Assembly: GCA_963556195.1 (NCBI GenBank)
Contig: OY744520.1
Span: forward strand, 8,362,491 to 8,426,490
Length of the DNA: 64,000 bases
Origin: Sepiola atlantica
Taxonomy: Eukaryota > Mollusca > Cephalopoda > Sepiida > Sepiolidae
Direction: 5' to 3'
The translations under genes and the position numbers were made by a program. This document shows positions 33,497 to 59,424 of the stretch, piece by piece; positions within the stretch are counted from its first letter, which is position 1; the number at the start of each line of letters is the position of its first letter. A model generated the notes under the pieces. That model saw only the letters and a list, made by a program, of their open reading frames with translations. It was not told the DNA's origin and made no database searches.

Positions 33497-47729
<14,233 letters not shown>

Positions 47730-47939
47730 CTGAAGAAAAATAAAAAATAAAATGGTCATAATCATATGACATGGTGACCATCTTTCATAGTAGAAATGAC
47801 CAATGTAATCTCCATTGCTTTATTAATGAAAGGATTTGTGAGAGAATCTAAAAGGTCAAATAAATTACAGGAATGAAAATTCCTTGGAATTATTTTAGAA
47901 AAGAAAAAAAAAATTAGAGCAGAATTCTAGATCACAAAA

Positions 47940-48312
47940 AATTAATAATCAGTGTTTTTAAATAAAAAAAAAAAATAAAATAAAAAATAATCAGTGTTTT
48001 AAAATTATTTTTAAAAAAATAAAATTAATAATCAGTGTTTTAAAATTATTTTTATAAAAATAAAAAATATAAAAAATAATCAGTGTTTTAAAATTATTTT
48101 TTTAAAAATTAAAAATAAAATAAAAAATAATCAGTGTTTTAAAATTATTTTTTTTAAATTTAATATAAAATAAAAAATCAGTGTTTTAAAATTATTTTTA
48201 AAAAAATAAAAAATAAAATAATTAGTGTTTTAAAATTTAAAAAAATAAAAAATAAAATAAAAAATAATCAGCGTTTAAAATTAAAAAAAAATAAATAAAT
48301 AAAATAAAAAAG
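47940..48312. repeat. Degenerate AT-rich tandem array
   Basis: aatcagtgttttaaaatt-type units recur about eight times between 47948 and 48275, separated by variable A/T runs (period about 40-50). Confidence 0.85.
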
Positions 48313-49222
48313 TTGAAGTAGAATTAAGATTATGTAAGTTCTTTTTTTTTTAATTCTTGTTTGATTAGTTTCCGATTTGGCGAAGAGCAGATTTCTTTTT
48401 CAAATCCTTTAGTTTAATAATTATTTATTGACAATGTGATACTATATGTGCACATAGGTAAAAAAAAAAAGATATGCATGCACACATGAGTGATCAACAT
48501 ATATACAAGTACATTAGAAGATAATAATATTAAGCCAAACACACTGTAGAAAAAAGGGGCCACCTGAATAATGTATACCTCAAGTCAAAACATCTGAAAG
48601 AAAGAAAAGTTTCTTTTTAGGGGTAAAAATGTCAGATAAAAGAAAAGCCTAGCATAAGATACATTTAAGAAGTTTCAATAGAATTCAGTGAATATTGGAC
48701 AGTATTTAATGTCCACTCTTTAACAGCCCAATTATAAAACTGATCGAAGGGGTTAAGCAGATATTAAAAGTACTCATCAAAGTTCAATTTTAATATCTTT
48801 TGAGGGTGGGTGTAGGTTGCGGAAGCTTATCATATTCGATTTAACGTCCGTTTTACATGCTGGCATGTGTTTAGAAATATTTTTATGTATTGTTAGAAAT
48901 AAAATGATTGTTGATTGAAACCATCTGCAAAGGTTAGTGGTAGAAGGAAATACCCCATCGTTAAATAAACGGTCAAGGGCCGTGGCTACATTGACAGCGA
49001 AATCCCACAATGGGCGTTTGCAGGTGGATATGTGGATGTCACAAATTGTTAAATAATATAAACCCAGATTTGATATTGGTAATCAACTGGCAATTTGGGC
49101 CAGAGAAAAGCATCCCATCAAATTCCTGTGCGTGCATTCTCCTTTCTTACTAACCCTGACTCTTTCACCGCCAGTAAAGATATATCATATTTTTATACAT
49201 AAGTGTTGTCATTCTTACAGCA
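48313..49222. other. Upstream of SFT2D exons, mostly unassigned
   Basis: At 48843-48872 acgtccgttttacatgctgg repeats the LINE 3' end seen at 58900 (minus orientation). The rest shows no gene. Confidence 0.45.
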
Positions 49223-51722
49223 CATCAATGAAAATGCTATTTCAAACTGAAGTGTAAAAGATCAATGAAAAATGCTATTTCAAACTGAAGCGTAAAAGAT
49301 CAATGAAAAATGCTATTTCAAACTGAAGCGTAAAAGATCAATGAAAACGCTATTTCAAACTGAAGCGTAAAAGATCAATGAAAATGCTATTTCAAACTGA
49401 AGCGTAAAAGATCAATGAAAATGCTATTTCAAACTGAAGCGTAAAAGATCAATGAAAATGCTATTTCAAACTGAAGCATAAAAGATCAATGAAAATGCTA
49501 TTTCAAACTGAAGCGTAAAAGATCAATGAAAATGCTATTTCAAACTGAAGCATAAAAGATCAATGAAAATGCTATTTCAAACTGAAGCGTAAAAGATCAA
49601 TGAAAATGCTATTTCAAACTGATACGTAAAAGATCAATGAAAATGCTATTTCAAACTGAAGCGTAAAAGATCAATGAAAATGCTATTTCAAACTGAAGCG
49701 TAAAAGATCAATGAAAATGCTATTTCAAACTGAAGCGTAAAAGATCAATGAAAATGCTATTTCAAACTGAAGCGTAAAAGATCAATGAAAATGCTATTTC
49801 AAACTGAAGCGTAAAAGATCAATGAAAATGCTATTTCAAACTGAAGCGTAAAAGATCAATGAAAATGCTATTTCAAACTGAAGCGTAAAAGATCAATGAA
49901 AATGCTATTTCAAACTGAAGCATAAAAGATCAATGAAAATGCTATTTCAAACTGAAGCGTAAAAGATCAATGAAAATGCTATTTCAAACTGATACGTAAA
50001 AGATCAATGAAAATGCTATTTCAAACTGAAGCGTAAAAGATCAATGAAAATGCTATTTCAAACTGAAGCGTAAAAGATCAATGAAAATGCTATTTCAAAC
50101 TGAAGCGTAAAAGATCAATGAAAATGCTATTTCAAACTGAAGCGTAAAAGATCAATGAAAATGCTATTTCAAACTGAAGCGTAAAAGATCAATGAAAATG
50201 CTATTTCAAACTGAAGCGTAAAAGATCAATGAAAATGCTATTTCAAACTGAAGCGTAAAAGATCAATGAAAATGCTATTTCAAACTGAAGCGTAAAAGAT
50301 CAATGAAAATGCTATTTCAAACTGAAGCGTAAAAGATCAATGAAAATGCTATTTCAAACTGAAGCGTAAAAGATCAATGAAAATGCTATTTCAAACTGAA
50401 GCATAAAAGATCAATGAAAATGCTATTTCAAACTGAAGCGTAAAAGATCAATGAAAATGCTATTTCAAACTGAAGCATAAAAGATCAATGAAAATGCTAT
50501 TTCAAACTGAAGCGTAAAAGATCAATGAAAATGCTATTTCAAACTGATACGTAAAAGATCAATGAAAATGCTATTTCAAACTGAAGCGTAAAAGATCAAT
50601 GAAAATGCTATTTCAAACTGAAGCGTAAAAGATCAATGAAAATGCTATTTCAAACTGAAGCGTAAAAGATCAATGAAAATGCTATTTCAAACTGAAGCAT
50701 AAAAGATCAATGAAAATGCTATTTCAAACTGAAGCGTAAAAGATCAATGAAAATGCTATTTCAAACTGAAGCATAAAAGATCAATGAAAATGCTATTTCA
50801 AACTGAAGCGTAAAAGATCAATGAAAATGCTATTTCAAACTGATACGTAAAAGATCAATGAAAATGCTATTTCAAACTGAAGCGTAAAAGATCAATGAAA
50901 ATGCTATTTCAAACTGAAGCGTAAAAGATCAATGAAAATGCTATTTCAAACTGAAGCGTAAAAGATCAATGAAAATGCTATTTCAAACTGAAGCGTAAAA
51001 GATCAATGAAAATGCTATTTCAAACTGAAGCGTAAAAGATCAATGAAAATGCTATTTCAAACTGAAGCGTAAAAGATCAATGAAAATGCTATTTCAAACT
51101 GAAGCGTAAAAGATCAATGAAAATGCTATTTCAAACTGAAGCGTAAAAGATCAATGAAAATGCTATTTCAAACTGAAGCGTAAAAGATCAATGAAAATGC
51201 TATTTCAAACTGAAGCGTAAAAGATCAATGAAATGCTATTTCAAACTGAAGCGTAAAAGATCAATGAAAATGCTATTTCAAACTGAAGCGTAAAAGATCA
51301 ATGAAATGCTATTTCAAACTGAAGCGTAAAAGATCAATGAAATGCTATTTCAAACTGAAGCGTAAAAGATCAATGAAATGCTATTTCAAACTGAAGCGTA
51401 AAAGATCAATGAAATGCTATTTCAAACTGAAGCGTAAAAGATCAATGAAAATGCTATTTCAAACTGAAGCGTAAAAGATCAATGAAATGCTATTTCAAAC
51501 TGAAGCGTAAAAGATCAATGAAAATGCTATTTCAAACTGAAGCGTAAAAGATCAATGAAAATGCTATTTCAAACTGAAGCGTAAAAGATCAATGAAAATG
51601 CTATTTCAAACTGAAGCGTAAAAGATCAATGAAAATGCTATTTCAAACTGAAGTGTAAAAAAATCAATGAAAATGCTATTTCAAACTGAAACGTGACAGA
51701 CCAATGAAAAATGCTATTTCAT
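49223..51722 (+). repeat. 37-bp satellite array, about 67 copies
   Basis: The unit is aagatcaatgaaaatgctat followed by ttcaaactgaagcgtaa. Most copies are identical. Outer units are 38 bp (extra A) at the left edge, and a cluster of 36-bp units (one A lost) lies at 51230-51490. Variants gcata and gatacg recur in a fixed order, showing higher-order duplication. There are no spacers and no palindromic repeat ends. Confidence 0.98.
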
Positions 51723-52546
51723 AACTCTTTGAACCTTTGTTTGCACGCATCTCCTATATAAAGTTGTAGTTCCTGTCAGTTTGTGAACAAACTCCTAGAG
51801 TTTTAGCGATAGACCTTCATAACAATATATATTCTGAAACTACACTACACTTAGATAAGTATATTTCATTTTGATCAAAGGAGGTACAACATTATAGTGA
51901 GGGGTTGTGTTTGCATTTAACATCCATAAAAAGGAAATATAACATTTTACTTTATTTATAAAACTTGAAAATTATATAAATTAAAAAAATAACAGAAATG
52001 TTAAGGGGTTCAGGGCATAAGGGTCCTCATTAATTCCCGAGAAATGCTAACTGTCCCATGAATTGGTTAACGACTAGAAATTTATTTCAATAAATGTCAC
52101 TTTAATCACAATCTCTCCCGCCTAATTATATCTTTTGACAGAACCAAAAAAATTGAAGATATTACAAAATATAAAAAATAATAACGGTAATATGGTGTTA
52201 TGGACTGTGAGCAAAGGGACATAGGGTTTTGAATTCAATCCCAGGCAACACCAAGTCTTTCTGCTAATCTAAAATAAGATGTATCCATTAAACTTGTACA
52301 TTTACTGATTCAAAGTAAAGCATAACAAAGAGATGTGAGGACATCTAAAAACTATTTTCAAAATGTTAAAAAATAAAAAAGCAACAAAGTGTAATTTCCT
52401 TTATTTCAACCTCTCCAAGTCAGTTCTTTATCGCATTTTGAAATATAGAGATAAAGAGAGAAAAAAATGATCTTATATATATATATGTGAAATGAGAAAA
52501 TGAAGACAAAGATCATATCTTTAAATTATATCCTATCTTGAATAGT
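51723..52546. other. Intergenic, old LINE tail
   Basis: caatcccaggcaacaccaag near 52237 matches the retroelement tail also seen at 19930, 53260 and 54128. No gene seen. Confidence 0.4.
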
Positions 52547-52832
52547 CAAAGCTCGATATATGAGATAGAGCATTAGTATAAGTAGATAAGTGATGAGAAT
52601 AAAAAAAAAATTGATAAAATGCAATATTTATTAAATCATCAATTGTTCAAACAAGGGTTATATAAAACTTTTTTTTTTACTGACTTATCTGTCGAATTTC
52701 CACTGATGATAAGAGCATATCTTTGAAAATACATGGATTAAGGAAAGAAAAGTTTTGTATAACCTTTGTTTGAACAATTGATTTCATAATATTGCATTTT
52801 AATCCAATTTTTATTCTCATTACTTATCTACT

Positions 52833-52868
<36 letters not shown>
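52547..52868. mobile_element. Foldback element B with hammerhead core
   Basis: The order is a head (aaagctcgatatatgagata), left arm 52581-52669, short spacer, hammerhead core 52697-52746, right arm 52751-52832, and a (TA)n tail. The arms are inverted with small indels. Architecture and head match element A at 32022-32544, and the ribozyme again ends 4-5 bases before the right arm. Arm sequences differ between A and B apart from short blocks. Confidence 0.8.
52697..52746 (+). ncRNA. Hammerhead ribozyme candidate in foldback B
   Basis: TTTCC pairs with GGAAA (stem I). An intact CTGATGA is followed by stem II AAGA-gcata-TCTT, GAAA, and a short stem III AT...AT with a TTA triplet. Stem I differs in sequence from element A (AGTCC/GGACT) yet still pairs. 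A mismatch sits at the stem I base next to the core. Confidence 0.65.
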
Positions 52869-52869
<1 letters not shown>

Positions 52870-52870
<1 letters not shown>

Positions 52871-54925
52871 AATGTCAATGTTTGTGTGTGCATTCTCAAT
52901 AGAAAAAAAATGTTAGAGAATTTAGATAAAAACTAAAAGTGTATTCATATGTGAAATTTTCCGTTAAAGACAATGGAAGCGATCCCAAATCCCTAAGTGC
53001 CTCACTAAGGAAAATATGTATCCTATTTTGATGAAAGTTAAACTTTATCTATAAAATTTTCTGAGGAAGACAATACAAATGGTCTTGAATCTCTACATAC
53101 CCCACTAAGAGAGCTATGGGGGATAAAACACCCCCTGAAACATTCAGAGAAATGCTGGGTGTGCTTTGAAGGAGATAAATACTATAAATTTACAGAAACT
53201 AAGTTGTAAAAAAAACAAGAAAATAATATGGTGTTATCGGCAGAAGGGCAATTGATCCCGTATCCAATCCCGGGCAATGCTGGGTCTTCATGAGAGTTTT
53301 CTCTAAACTTTTCTAGATATTACAAGTTAAATGTTCAAATTCCAAACAAGTAAAAATAATGTCTTTAATTAGTTCACACGATTTTAACATTGTCTTTTCA
53401 TTGATGACAAGGAATTTGTCAGCAAAATTATGTTTATACGAATTTGAATTTAGATCACGATTATACTTCCCATAATATAAACATTATCATCAAAGACTAT
53501 GCATGCACATACACTGAAAACAAATACAATGTTTAAAGTTAACATTCGAAGAGACATTGTTGATAAAAAATTTATGAAAGAAAGAATGTTATTGTTTGAT
53601 GTTATTTTGAAACGTATATATAAACACTTATGAAAATAGTCCTAATAAAAAAAATTTAAAAATTAAAAAAAAAATGAAAAAGAAAATTTATTTACACGGT
53701 TTAATTAAAGAAAAGCAATACATTTTTTGCTATGTAGAATCTACCTTCTTCAGTTTATATACCTATTATATTAAGGAAAATTGTATTTTTCCTGTATCTG
53801 GCTAAAACTCAGACACTTCATAAGATACACTTACAAAACTTACATATTCAAATTCAGCATTACCCCCAAAGTGGTCCTAGTTCAGGGATTAAATTAATGC
53901 ACTGAAGGTCAGAAAAAAATTACTTTCATTCTTACTGATAAATGTTTGAAAAAAAACAAAAAAACAAAAAAAAAAAAAAAACTAGGTCAATCAGTTAGTC
54001 AGCTGTTGACGACTTTTTTATCATATTGAACCAGTTTGCTAATTGGTGAGAGAGAGGAAGAATTCAAAAAGTAACATGATGAGAGAGAGGTTTTTAACTC
54101 ATTTATTGTCCTACTCTTAGGCAAAACCCCAGGCAACACTGTGTAGCTGTGTTAGTAGCTACTTAAATAGAAAGTTAATTTTACACAAGATGACATCTTT
54201 TGTTGGAAGATAAGATGAGCATAAAACGATTGGCTGTTGTCATATTAGAATTTCATGTCGGAATGTCGGACGAAATAATACCGAATGATTTGCTGCTGAT
54301 ATGTGTTTTGCTGGGTGGAGTGTATCTCTCCTGTTAACATAATATGTATTATTACTAATGGAGATTTGGTATCTGTTTGTCTGAAGCCGAAACTATACTA
54401 TAACTATCGTTTAATGCTTAATTCAGTTTACTATACTATTTCAGACTAATGTACTATCTTTCAGTGCTCAATTGGGGGAAAGGGGGGGGGTAGCCTAGTA
54501 TCTGTTCTGTTGTCATGATACCATCTTTCCAAGCATTACCTCATTTGGGGTGGGTGGGAGGGAGTGAGCGTAGTATAGTATATGTTCGTTCGTCATTATA
54601 CTATCCTCCCAAGCATTACCTTCTCCTTAGGGGGGTATATGTTCGTCAGTCATATGTACTAGTAAAAATATGCGACCAGAGTCAGCATATTTTTGCTCGT
54701 CCATCTAATAGGAAAATCAATGGATAAGATAACGTCAGTTGTTTTATTCAAAGTTGCCATTTTTAAAAAAATATGCTTATTTGAATTTTATTAGTGTTAT
54801 TATTTTAAAGCATAAAGTTGCTTCTACATTTTCCTGTTATCAGATTTACGTTAAATGTTATGTGTGACGTATGTTTAGAGGACAATCTGACAGAATGTAA
54901 AGGTAACAAACATAGAAATGAGGAG
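52870..54925. other. Intergenic with old retroelement tails
   Basis: Blocks at about 52970-53160 and 53225-53330 contain repeated phrases (ccctaagtgcc, atcccgggcaatgctgggt). These are LINE-tail-like. A two-copy phrase around 54520-54570 and 54595-54645 (ccaagcattacct) is a small local duplication. No gene. Confidence 0.4.
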
Positions 54926-54929
54926 TTAA

Positions 54930-55190
54930 GCAAAAAGACAAACAGCAAAATCCCGTCCCTTCACTGTAGAGGTCCTCAGATGTTGGAAAACTTTCTACTC
55001 TAGTAGCTTCTTGCCTCGAAACACTTTCCTTTGGAATACCATCCCTGCTCCCACAGCTGTACTAACAGACATTTAAATGTAATGTGAACAAACACCTTGC
55101 TGAATTGATGCTCCCTTTAAATTCGGTCCCTAATCACAGTAGCCCCTTACATTTCAGTGGCAATATGCCTCGTTTGAAGTAAATAAAATA
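54930..55190 (+). mobile_element. LINE ORF2 C-terminal remnant
   Basis: The + strand reads SRPFTVEVLRCWKTFYSSSF and LPRNTFLWNTIPAP, then after a shift KCNVNKHLAELMLPLNSVPN. This is the Jockey/CR1-like C-terminus ([22 protein letters not shown]...LWNxLP) found five other times here. Confidence 0.8.
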
Positions 55191-55260
55191 TGTCATGGTT
55201 TAAATAAATATTTCATCTAGAAGAGGCTTTATCAAGAATAAATGGTGCCTAACAGACTGC

Positions 55261-55298
55261 AATATATATATATATATATATCACACACACACACACGA
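55261..55298. repeat. (AT)n(CA)n microsatellite
   Basis: AT run followed by CA run. Confidence 0.9.
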
Positions 55299-55619
55299 GT
55301 GGTGTGGTGCTATGAGTTAAATGCTATGTTTAACGGTCAGACTATTAAAAAATTATAGAAATGAAGTAAATGCAAGAAATTTTCTCAGTAATCTATACAG
55401 CAATACAGTTAGTGTACAACCTTAACGGAACATTCAACCATCAACGAAAGTACACTGCAACGCTAATCAAAAAAAATATTGTTGTAACGATAACATTGAC
55501 ATTGAATAAGGTTAAAAAGGTGCTCATCTGCAGTCGATGTCAACGAACTGAAAACAGATTAATGCACAACATCCAACAGATCTGGGCAAATCAAGCAAGC
55601 TCAACAAATGAGGGTGCCG

Positions 55620-56345
55620 CATGAAGTTAATGGCCATCAAAGAAATCATTGGTTTGAAATGTCGTCAACGCTTTTCGTTTTTTGCGACAACTAAAATACA
55701 TATTTCTCAATCCTACTATCATGATGAAAAGTGGATCCTTTATAATTGATAACGATCAGATCGTTGGTCAGACCAAAGTGGAACGCCAAAAGTTCTCCGT
55801 TTAAGATATCTTTTCCACATCCGATGTGGATTGCACGTTAGCTACGGCGGGACAAAATGACTTTCTCCATGAAACTATCATTTATGTTGGTTTCAATGTG
55901 CCATTGCTTGCTCATATTTGATTGAGTCATTCCAAGTTTTCCTCGGCTTGCTTTTCCTCGCCTACCCTCAATTATGACGTGTGTACATCTATTTAGCCAA
56001 CCAGAGCTTCATTCAACATATCCATACCACCGTAGGCAGTTGCAATACCCAGCTGACTCCAGTCTGGGCACCTTAATAGTAGAGAGTCAGAACTATCTGT
56101 CTTCAAAGAAAAAAGAAAACGAATTAGTCGGATTTCAGAATTCACTCGCATGTAACATAGTTGCCGTTCTTTTCCTTAAAATCCAGAAGCATTCAAAGAA
56201 AATGGTGATGACCGTTTGGTGGTATACAAGGGAATTAATACACCACAAATTCGTGAATCCTAGCAAAATGCTGCCGAGAGAAATATCGTCAGCAAATCGA
56301 TGAAATGAACAAGGAAGTGCAGCTTCTGCATCCAACGATGTCGCT
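55620..56345 (+). pseudogene. mariner transposase catalytic fragment, interrupted
   Basis: The left part reads GHQRNHWFEMSSTLFVFCDN (about 55630-55690) and YYHDEKWILYN (55719-55751). HDEKWILY holds a catalytic Asp. The right part reads KKMVMTVWWYTRELIHHKFV and NPSKMLPREI, then after a shift QQIDEMNKEVQLLHPTM (56198-56340). In intact mariners about 25 residues separate these blocks, whereas here about 450 bases do. The extra DNA contains a minus-strand LINE fragment. It is clearly dead. Confidence 0.82.
55830..56075 (-). mobile_element. LINE C-terminal fragment nested in mariner
   Basis: The minus strand reads NCLRWYGYVE, a stop, then LNRCTHVIIEGRRGKASRGK. LRWxGHVER...RxxxxxxEGxRxRGRPKxTW is the C-terminal signature of the zinc-finger LINE group also seen at 22700 and 63735. 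Confidence 0.7.
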
Positions 56346-56349
56346 TAAC

Positions 56350-57560
56350 AGAAAAGCTTTCATAAGCAAAGGCGCATAGATAAATCTGTTTAGTTAATAT
56401 TGGTTTCTGTTAAATAAACAAGATTTCTTTGATTTTTATATTTAATCTTGATGAATATTTGATTTTTTTCCGTCAATGAAGAAAACAAGTGCTGCCTTTT
56501 CAGTTTTATATAACGTGGCATCCGCAATGAAGAAAATGGTGCTGGGACACGTAACTATAAGAAATGTGCCACATAACCATAAGGCTTTCGTATGTGGATC
56601 CCTTAAAGAACATAGGGGTCAATTAATTACACTGGGAATAATGGCCATTAAGGGGTTGCTACCCCTTAATTCCCAAAGCGGGTCCTCAGCCGCGGATACG
56701 AGTGTGATAAAAATAGAGTAAACTCTAAAAGTAAGCAACATTTTAAGTTTTACTTTGTTGTTTTTAATCAATCATGTCTGTCAGAAAGGCTTACAAATCA
56801 ATTACAAGAACAGCTTGCCTTTCAAATCGATTGGATATTCAGTGTTTGTTTTTTTTATTCATTTTTCAAACAGTCAATATATCAGGTGCAATTTTTATCA
56901 CGCTTATTTAGCACTGGTCTTCGATAGACATGCACATACCTTTATATAATAGCCAATGTGTGAATATTTATTGAAACGTCAATATTTCTGCTAACAGTCG
57001 CATCATAGTAAAGGAAAGCTTGTCTGTCACTTTCCCACCCGACAATTAAGGTTATTGGAAAGTCGGAAGTGAACAGACAAGCTATCTTAGAACTTCCAAA
57101 GACAGACAGAATTTCACTACATTTAACACGAAGAATTCATTGGAAAATGCCGAGTGTGTCGTAAAAATTAAAATAATATTAATAGTTATAAACATTTACG
57201 AACTGCTAAACTAGCGGGTAGAATTGTACCAAATTTGGAATAAACAGCCCTTGAGATGCTGGATGTAATGAGATTAAGAATACTAGTCATGACGCCCCAA
57301 CATCCTTCTTTAGGAGTTAAATTAAAAGCCGCCTAAAGGACAAGTTTTTTTGGATTGAATTTTATGATAAATAGCTAAAAGAAAATGAAAGAAAAACAGA
57401 GTAAGAAAAAAAAACAAATATTATTCAATTTGATACAGAAAAATAATCTCAATGAAATTTAAAAAATACTTAAAACTGATTATTTATCAACATTCTTACC
57501 TGTTGGGCAACGCAACCACATGAACAATTCTAGTCTACATGTGTAGTATTACTATTTATT
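56350..57560. other. Intergenic, with small inverted repeat
   Basis: Arms around 57014-57036 and 57061-57086 (agcttgtctgt-cactt) are inverted. The part at 57225-57350 resembles the degenerate repeats at 63200-63560. No gene recognised. Confidence 0.4.
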
Positions 57561-57572
57561 ACTAATATACAT

Positions 57573-57573
57573 G

Positions 57574-57604
<31 letters not shown>

Positions 57605-57620
57605 ATATATATATATATAC
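57573..57620. repeat. (TA)n microsatellite
   Basis: Two AT runs separated by catgtatgta. Confidence 0.9.
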
Positions 57621-57629
57621 ACATATAGC

Positions 57630-57725
57630 GATAGACTAACCCCTTCTATAAGAGGAGGTAAAGCCTGGGAGCATGAACCTCATGAGACTGAACAGAACCA
57701 TACCTCAGTCAAACAGCAACAAAGT
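57630..57725 (-). mobile_element. SINE body fragment (shared family)
   Basis: The minus strand matches the body at 58555-58620 (+) and 43680-43760 (-). Shared landmarks are gaggtatgrttc, gctcccaggctttacctcc and gaaggggttagt. Confidence 0.65.
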
Positions 57726-57840
57726 CATTGGTGAGAGCTGCCGACTATCAACTAGATGGTTGGAGGTTCGATCCCTGGCTTGGGATGGGTGCTAGTCTAG
57801 TCGCACTGAAGAGCTGAGATACAGCGAAACAGCATATGTG

Positions 57841-57846
<6 letters not shown>
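57721..57846 (+). mobile_element. tRNA-headed SINE with hammerhead-like 3' module
   Basis: A tRNA-like head has a box A-like cattggtgagagc (57726-57738) and box B ggttcgatccc (57765-57775). After a short body, gcactgaagagctgagatac leads to agcgaaacagcatatgtg, followed by a TA microsatellite (57847-57888). The module at 57800-57845 matches 34262-34308. Confidence 0.65.
57806..57838 (+). ncRNA. Hammerhead-like core in SINE tail
   Basis: CTGAAGA, stem II GCTG-agata-CAGC and GAAA are followed by ACA-gcata-TGT (stem III). The base after the stem is G, not allowed at the cleavage site. Stem I is weak (GTC/GAC). The core is preserved but probably inactive. Confidence 0.5.
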
Positions 57847-57892
<46 letters not shown>

Positions 57893-57906
57893 TACATACA
57901 TACATA

Positions 57907-58345
57907 CAGTAGCCCTCCGCTATTCACGGGGCTTACGTTTCATGCACACCCGCAAATAGCGAAAATCCATGAATAGATTTTGATACCTTAAAGTTAACTA
58001 AAAATCAGGTTTTTGTACATGAGCATGTTTTGTTTTTTTTGCATGGAAGTCATCAAATTAGTGGAAATTAGTCCTTTTCTGCTTAAAATTTGATTGATTT
58101 TTTTTTATATTTCAGTTTCGTATAAAATTTACGAAAATTTTAATTACCAATGCTTTTGTATGAGCCGCATTTAATATGAAGCCTACGGAATAATTAGCGT
58201 TTTTAATTGCTTTTTTTCAGTTGGACTTTAATAATTATCCTATTTGTAAGTTCTACCGAATTTATGAAGAAAATGTTAAGTCAATGGTAAAATCCGTGAA
58301 TTTGAGAAACTGAATGGTGAGCCCCTGAATAGCAACGGTCCACTG
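57907..58345. mobile_element. pogo/Tigger-like MITE with TA target duplication
   Basis: The left end cagtagccctccgctattca and the right end, inverted (cagtggaccgttgctattca), share most positions over 26 bases. TA flanks both ends (57905-57906 and 58346-58347). It is 439 bp with no coding frame. CAGT ends, a TA target and this TIR style fit pogo/Tigger-type non-autonomous elements. Confidence 0.75.
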
Positions 58346-58499
58346 TATACATATATATATATATATATATTCGTTACTCATATTGTAAATTCCTTCTTAC
58401 TGATGTTCTAAAGAAGGTTACATCATCCTAAACAAGTATAACAACCAATATAAAAATAATAGTATAAGTAATACAAAGAAAGAAGTTTGCGTAAGTGTT

Positions 58500-58768
58500 C
58501 ATACCAGTCGGTGATACGTCCTTGACAATTAGTTCGACAGTGACTTTATTGCTGTCAAGGTGAGGTATGATTCGGTTTAGCCTCTCCCAGGCTTTACCTT
58601 CTCTTTGAGAAGGGGTTAGTTTATTGCTCATCTACTAGGAAATGCAGACTCGGTTGCTCAGGCATTTTTAGTAGTCCAGAGCACGTTAATCTTAGTGCGC
58701 TGGCTTTATAAAACCACAGCTGATCTTGTGTTTAACCTCCTGGGGACGAGGTAAATGAAATACAAAAG
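58500..58768 (+). mobile_element. SINE copy with shared body and tail
   Basis: The body cctctcccaggctttacctt and ggggttagtttattgctcat (58578-58635) is followed by ggttgctcaggcattttt. The tail is gatcttgtgtttaacctcct with gaggtaaatgaaa (58722-58760). Order and spacing parallel the U2-headed copy on the minus strand at 43520-43866, but the head differs. Confidence 0.65.
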
Positions 58769-58866
58769 TTATCTTAACATTTCAAATCTGAAAGCAGGTG
58801 ATTAGACTGAAACAAACATGTAAAAAGAAAATAATAAAGTAATTAAATTATACTGTTGTTAGCATG

Positions 58867-59420
58867 CAGAATCATCATCATCATCATCATCATCAGTTTA
58901 GCATCCGTTTTACATGCTGGCATGTGTTGGACAGCTTTAAAAAATTGACTTCCTAAGTAATCTATATCTGGGCAGGTCTATTTTTCCTTATTTTTATCAC
59001 TTCCTCCAATGTTTTTCTGGGTCTTCTCCTGTGAACTGAACGTGCTACCTCAACTGGCTACATTTACTAACCCAAAAACTCTTTCAACGTGACCATGCTA
59101 TCAGAGTCTACTCTTCTCATTTCATTTCTCTCCATGCAACGCATGTCCTCAACCCTCACTGGCCAGGTTTCACTTCCATACATTATTATACTGCATACAC
59201 ATGCTGGATAGACTCTTCTGTGATAATGCTTTGCTGGTTAGTAATGCCAGAAGTTCTTAACTTACTCCATCCATTCCTAATTATTGCAATCACACTAGCA
59301 CCTGCTCCACCCTGTGCTCCAATGGTATCACCAAGAAAACAAAACTTCAACAACCTCAATAGCTTCGCCATCCAGATATTCTTTGTGCACATCTAAGTTC
59401 TAATCCATCTCCATTGTCTC
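58867..59420 (-). mobile_element. LINE 3' fragment with GAT-repeat end
   Basis: The minus strand reads LLKFCFLGDTIGAQGGAGAS and SKLRTSGITNQQSI. After stops come sequences like ETWPVRVEDMRCMERN. The element ends with catgccagcatgtaaaacgg and a (GAT)n run (58867-58892). It is the same group as 21190-22880. The 3' end recurs at 48843. Confidence 0.8.
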
Positions 59421-59424
59421 ACAT

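Noticed and set aside
48777..49010. 77-codon minus-strand frame as SFT2D N-terminus
   Set aside because: It runs through a LINE 3' end phrase, and no SFT2D-like sequence or donor in phase is present.
49223..51722. CRISPR-like regular array
   Set aside because: Units are contiguous 37-mers with no variable spacers, and the surroundings are eukaryotic. It is a satellite.
57721..57790. True tRNA gene
   Set aside because: Box A and B resemblance but no acceptor-stem pairing. It continues into a SINE body.
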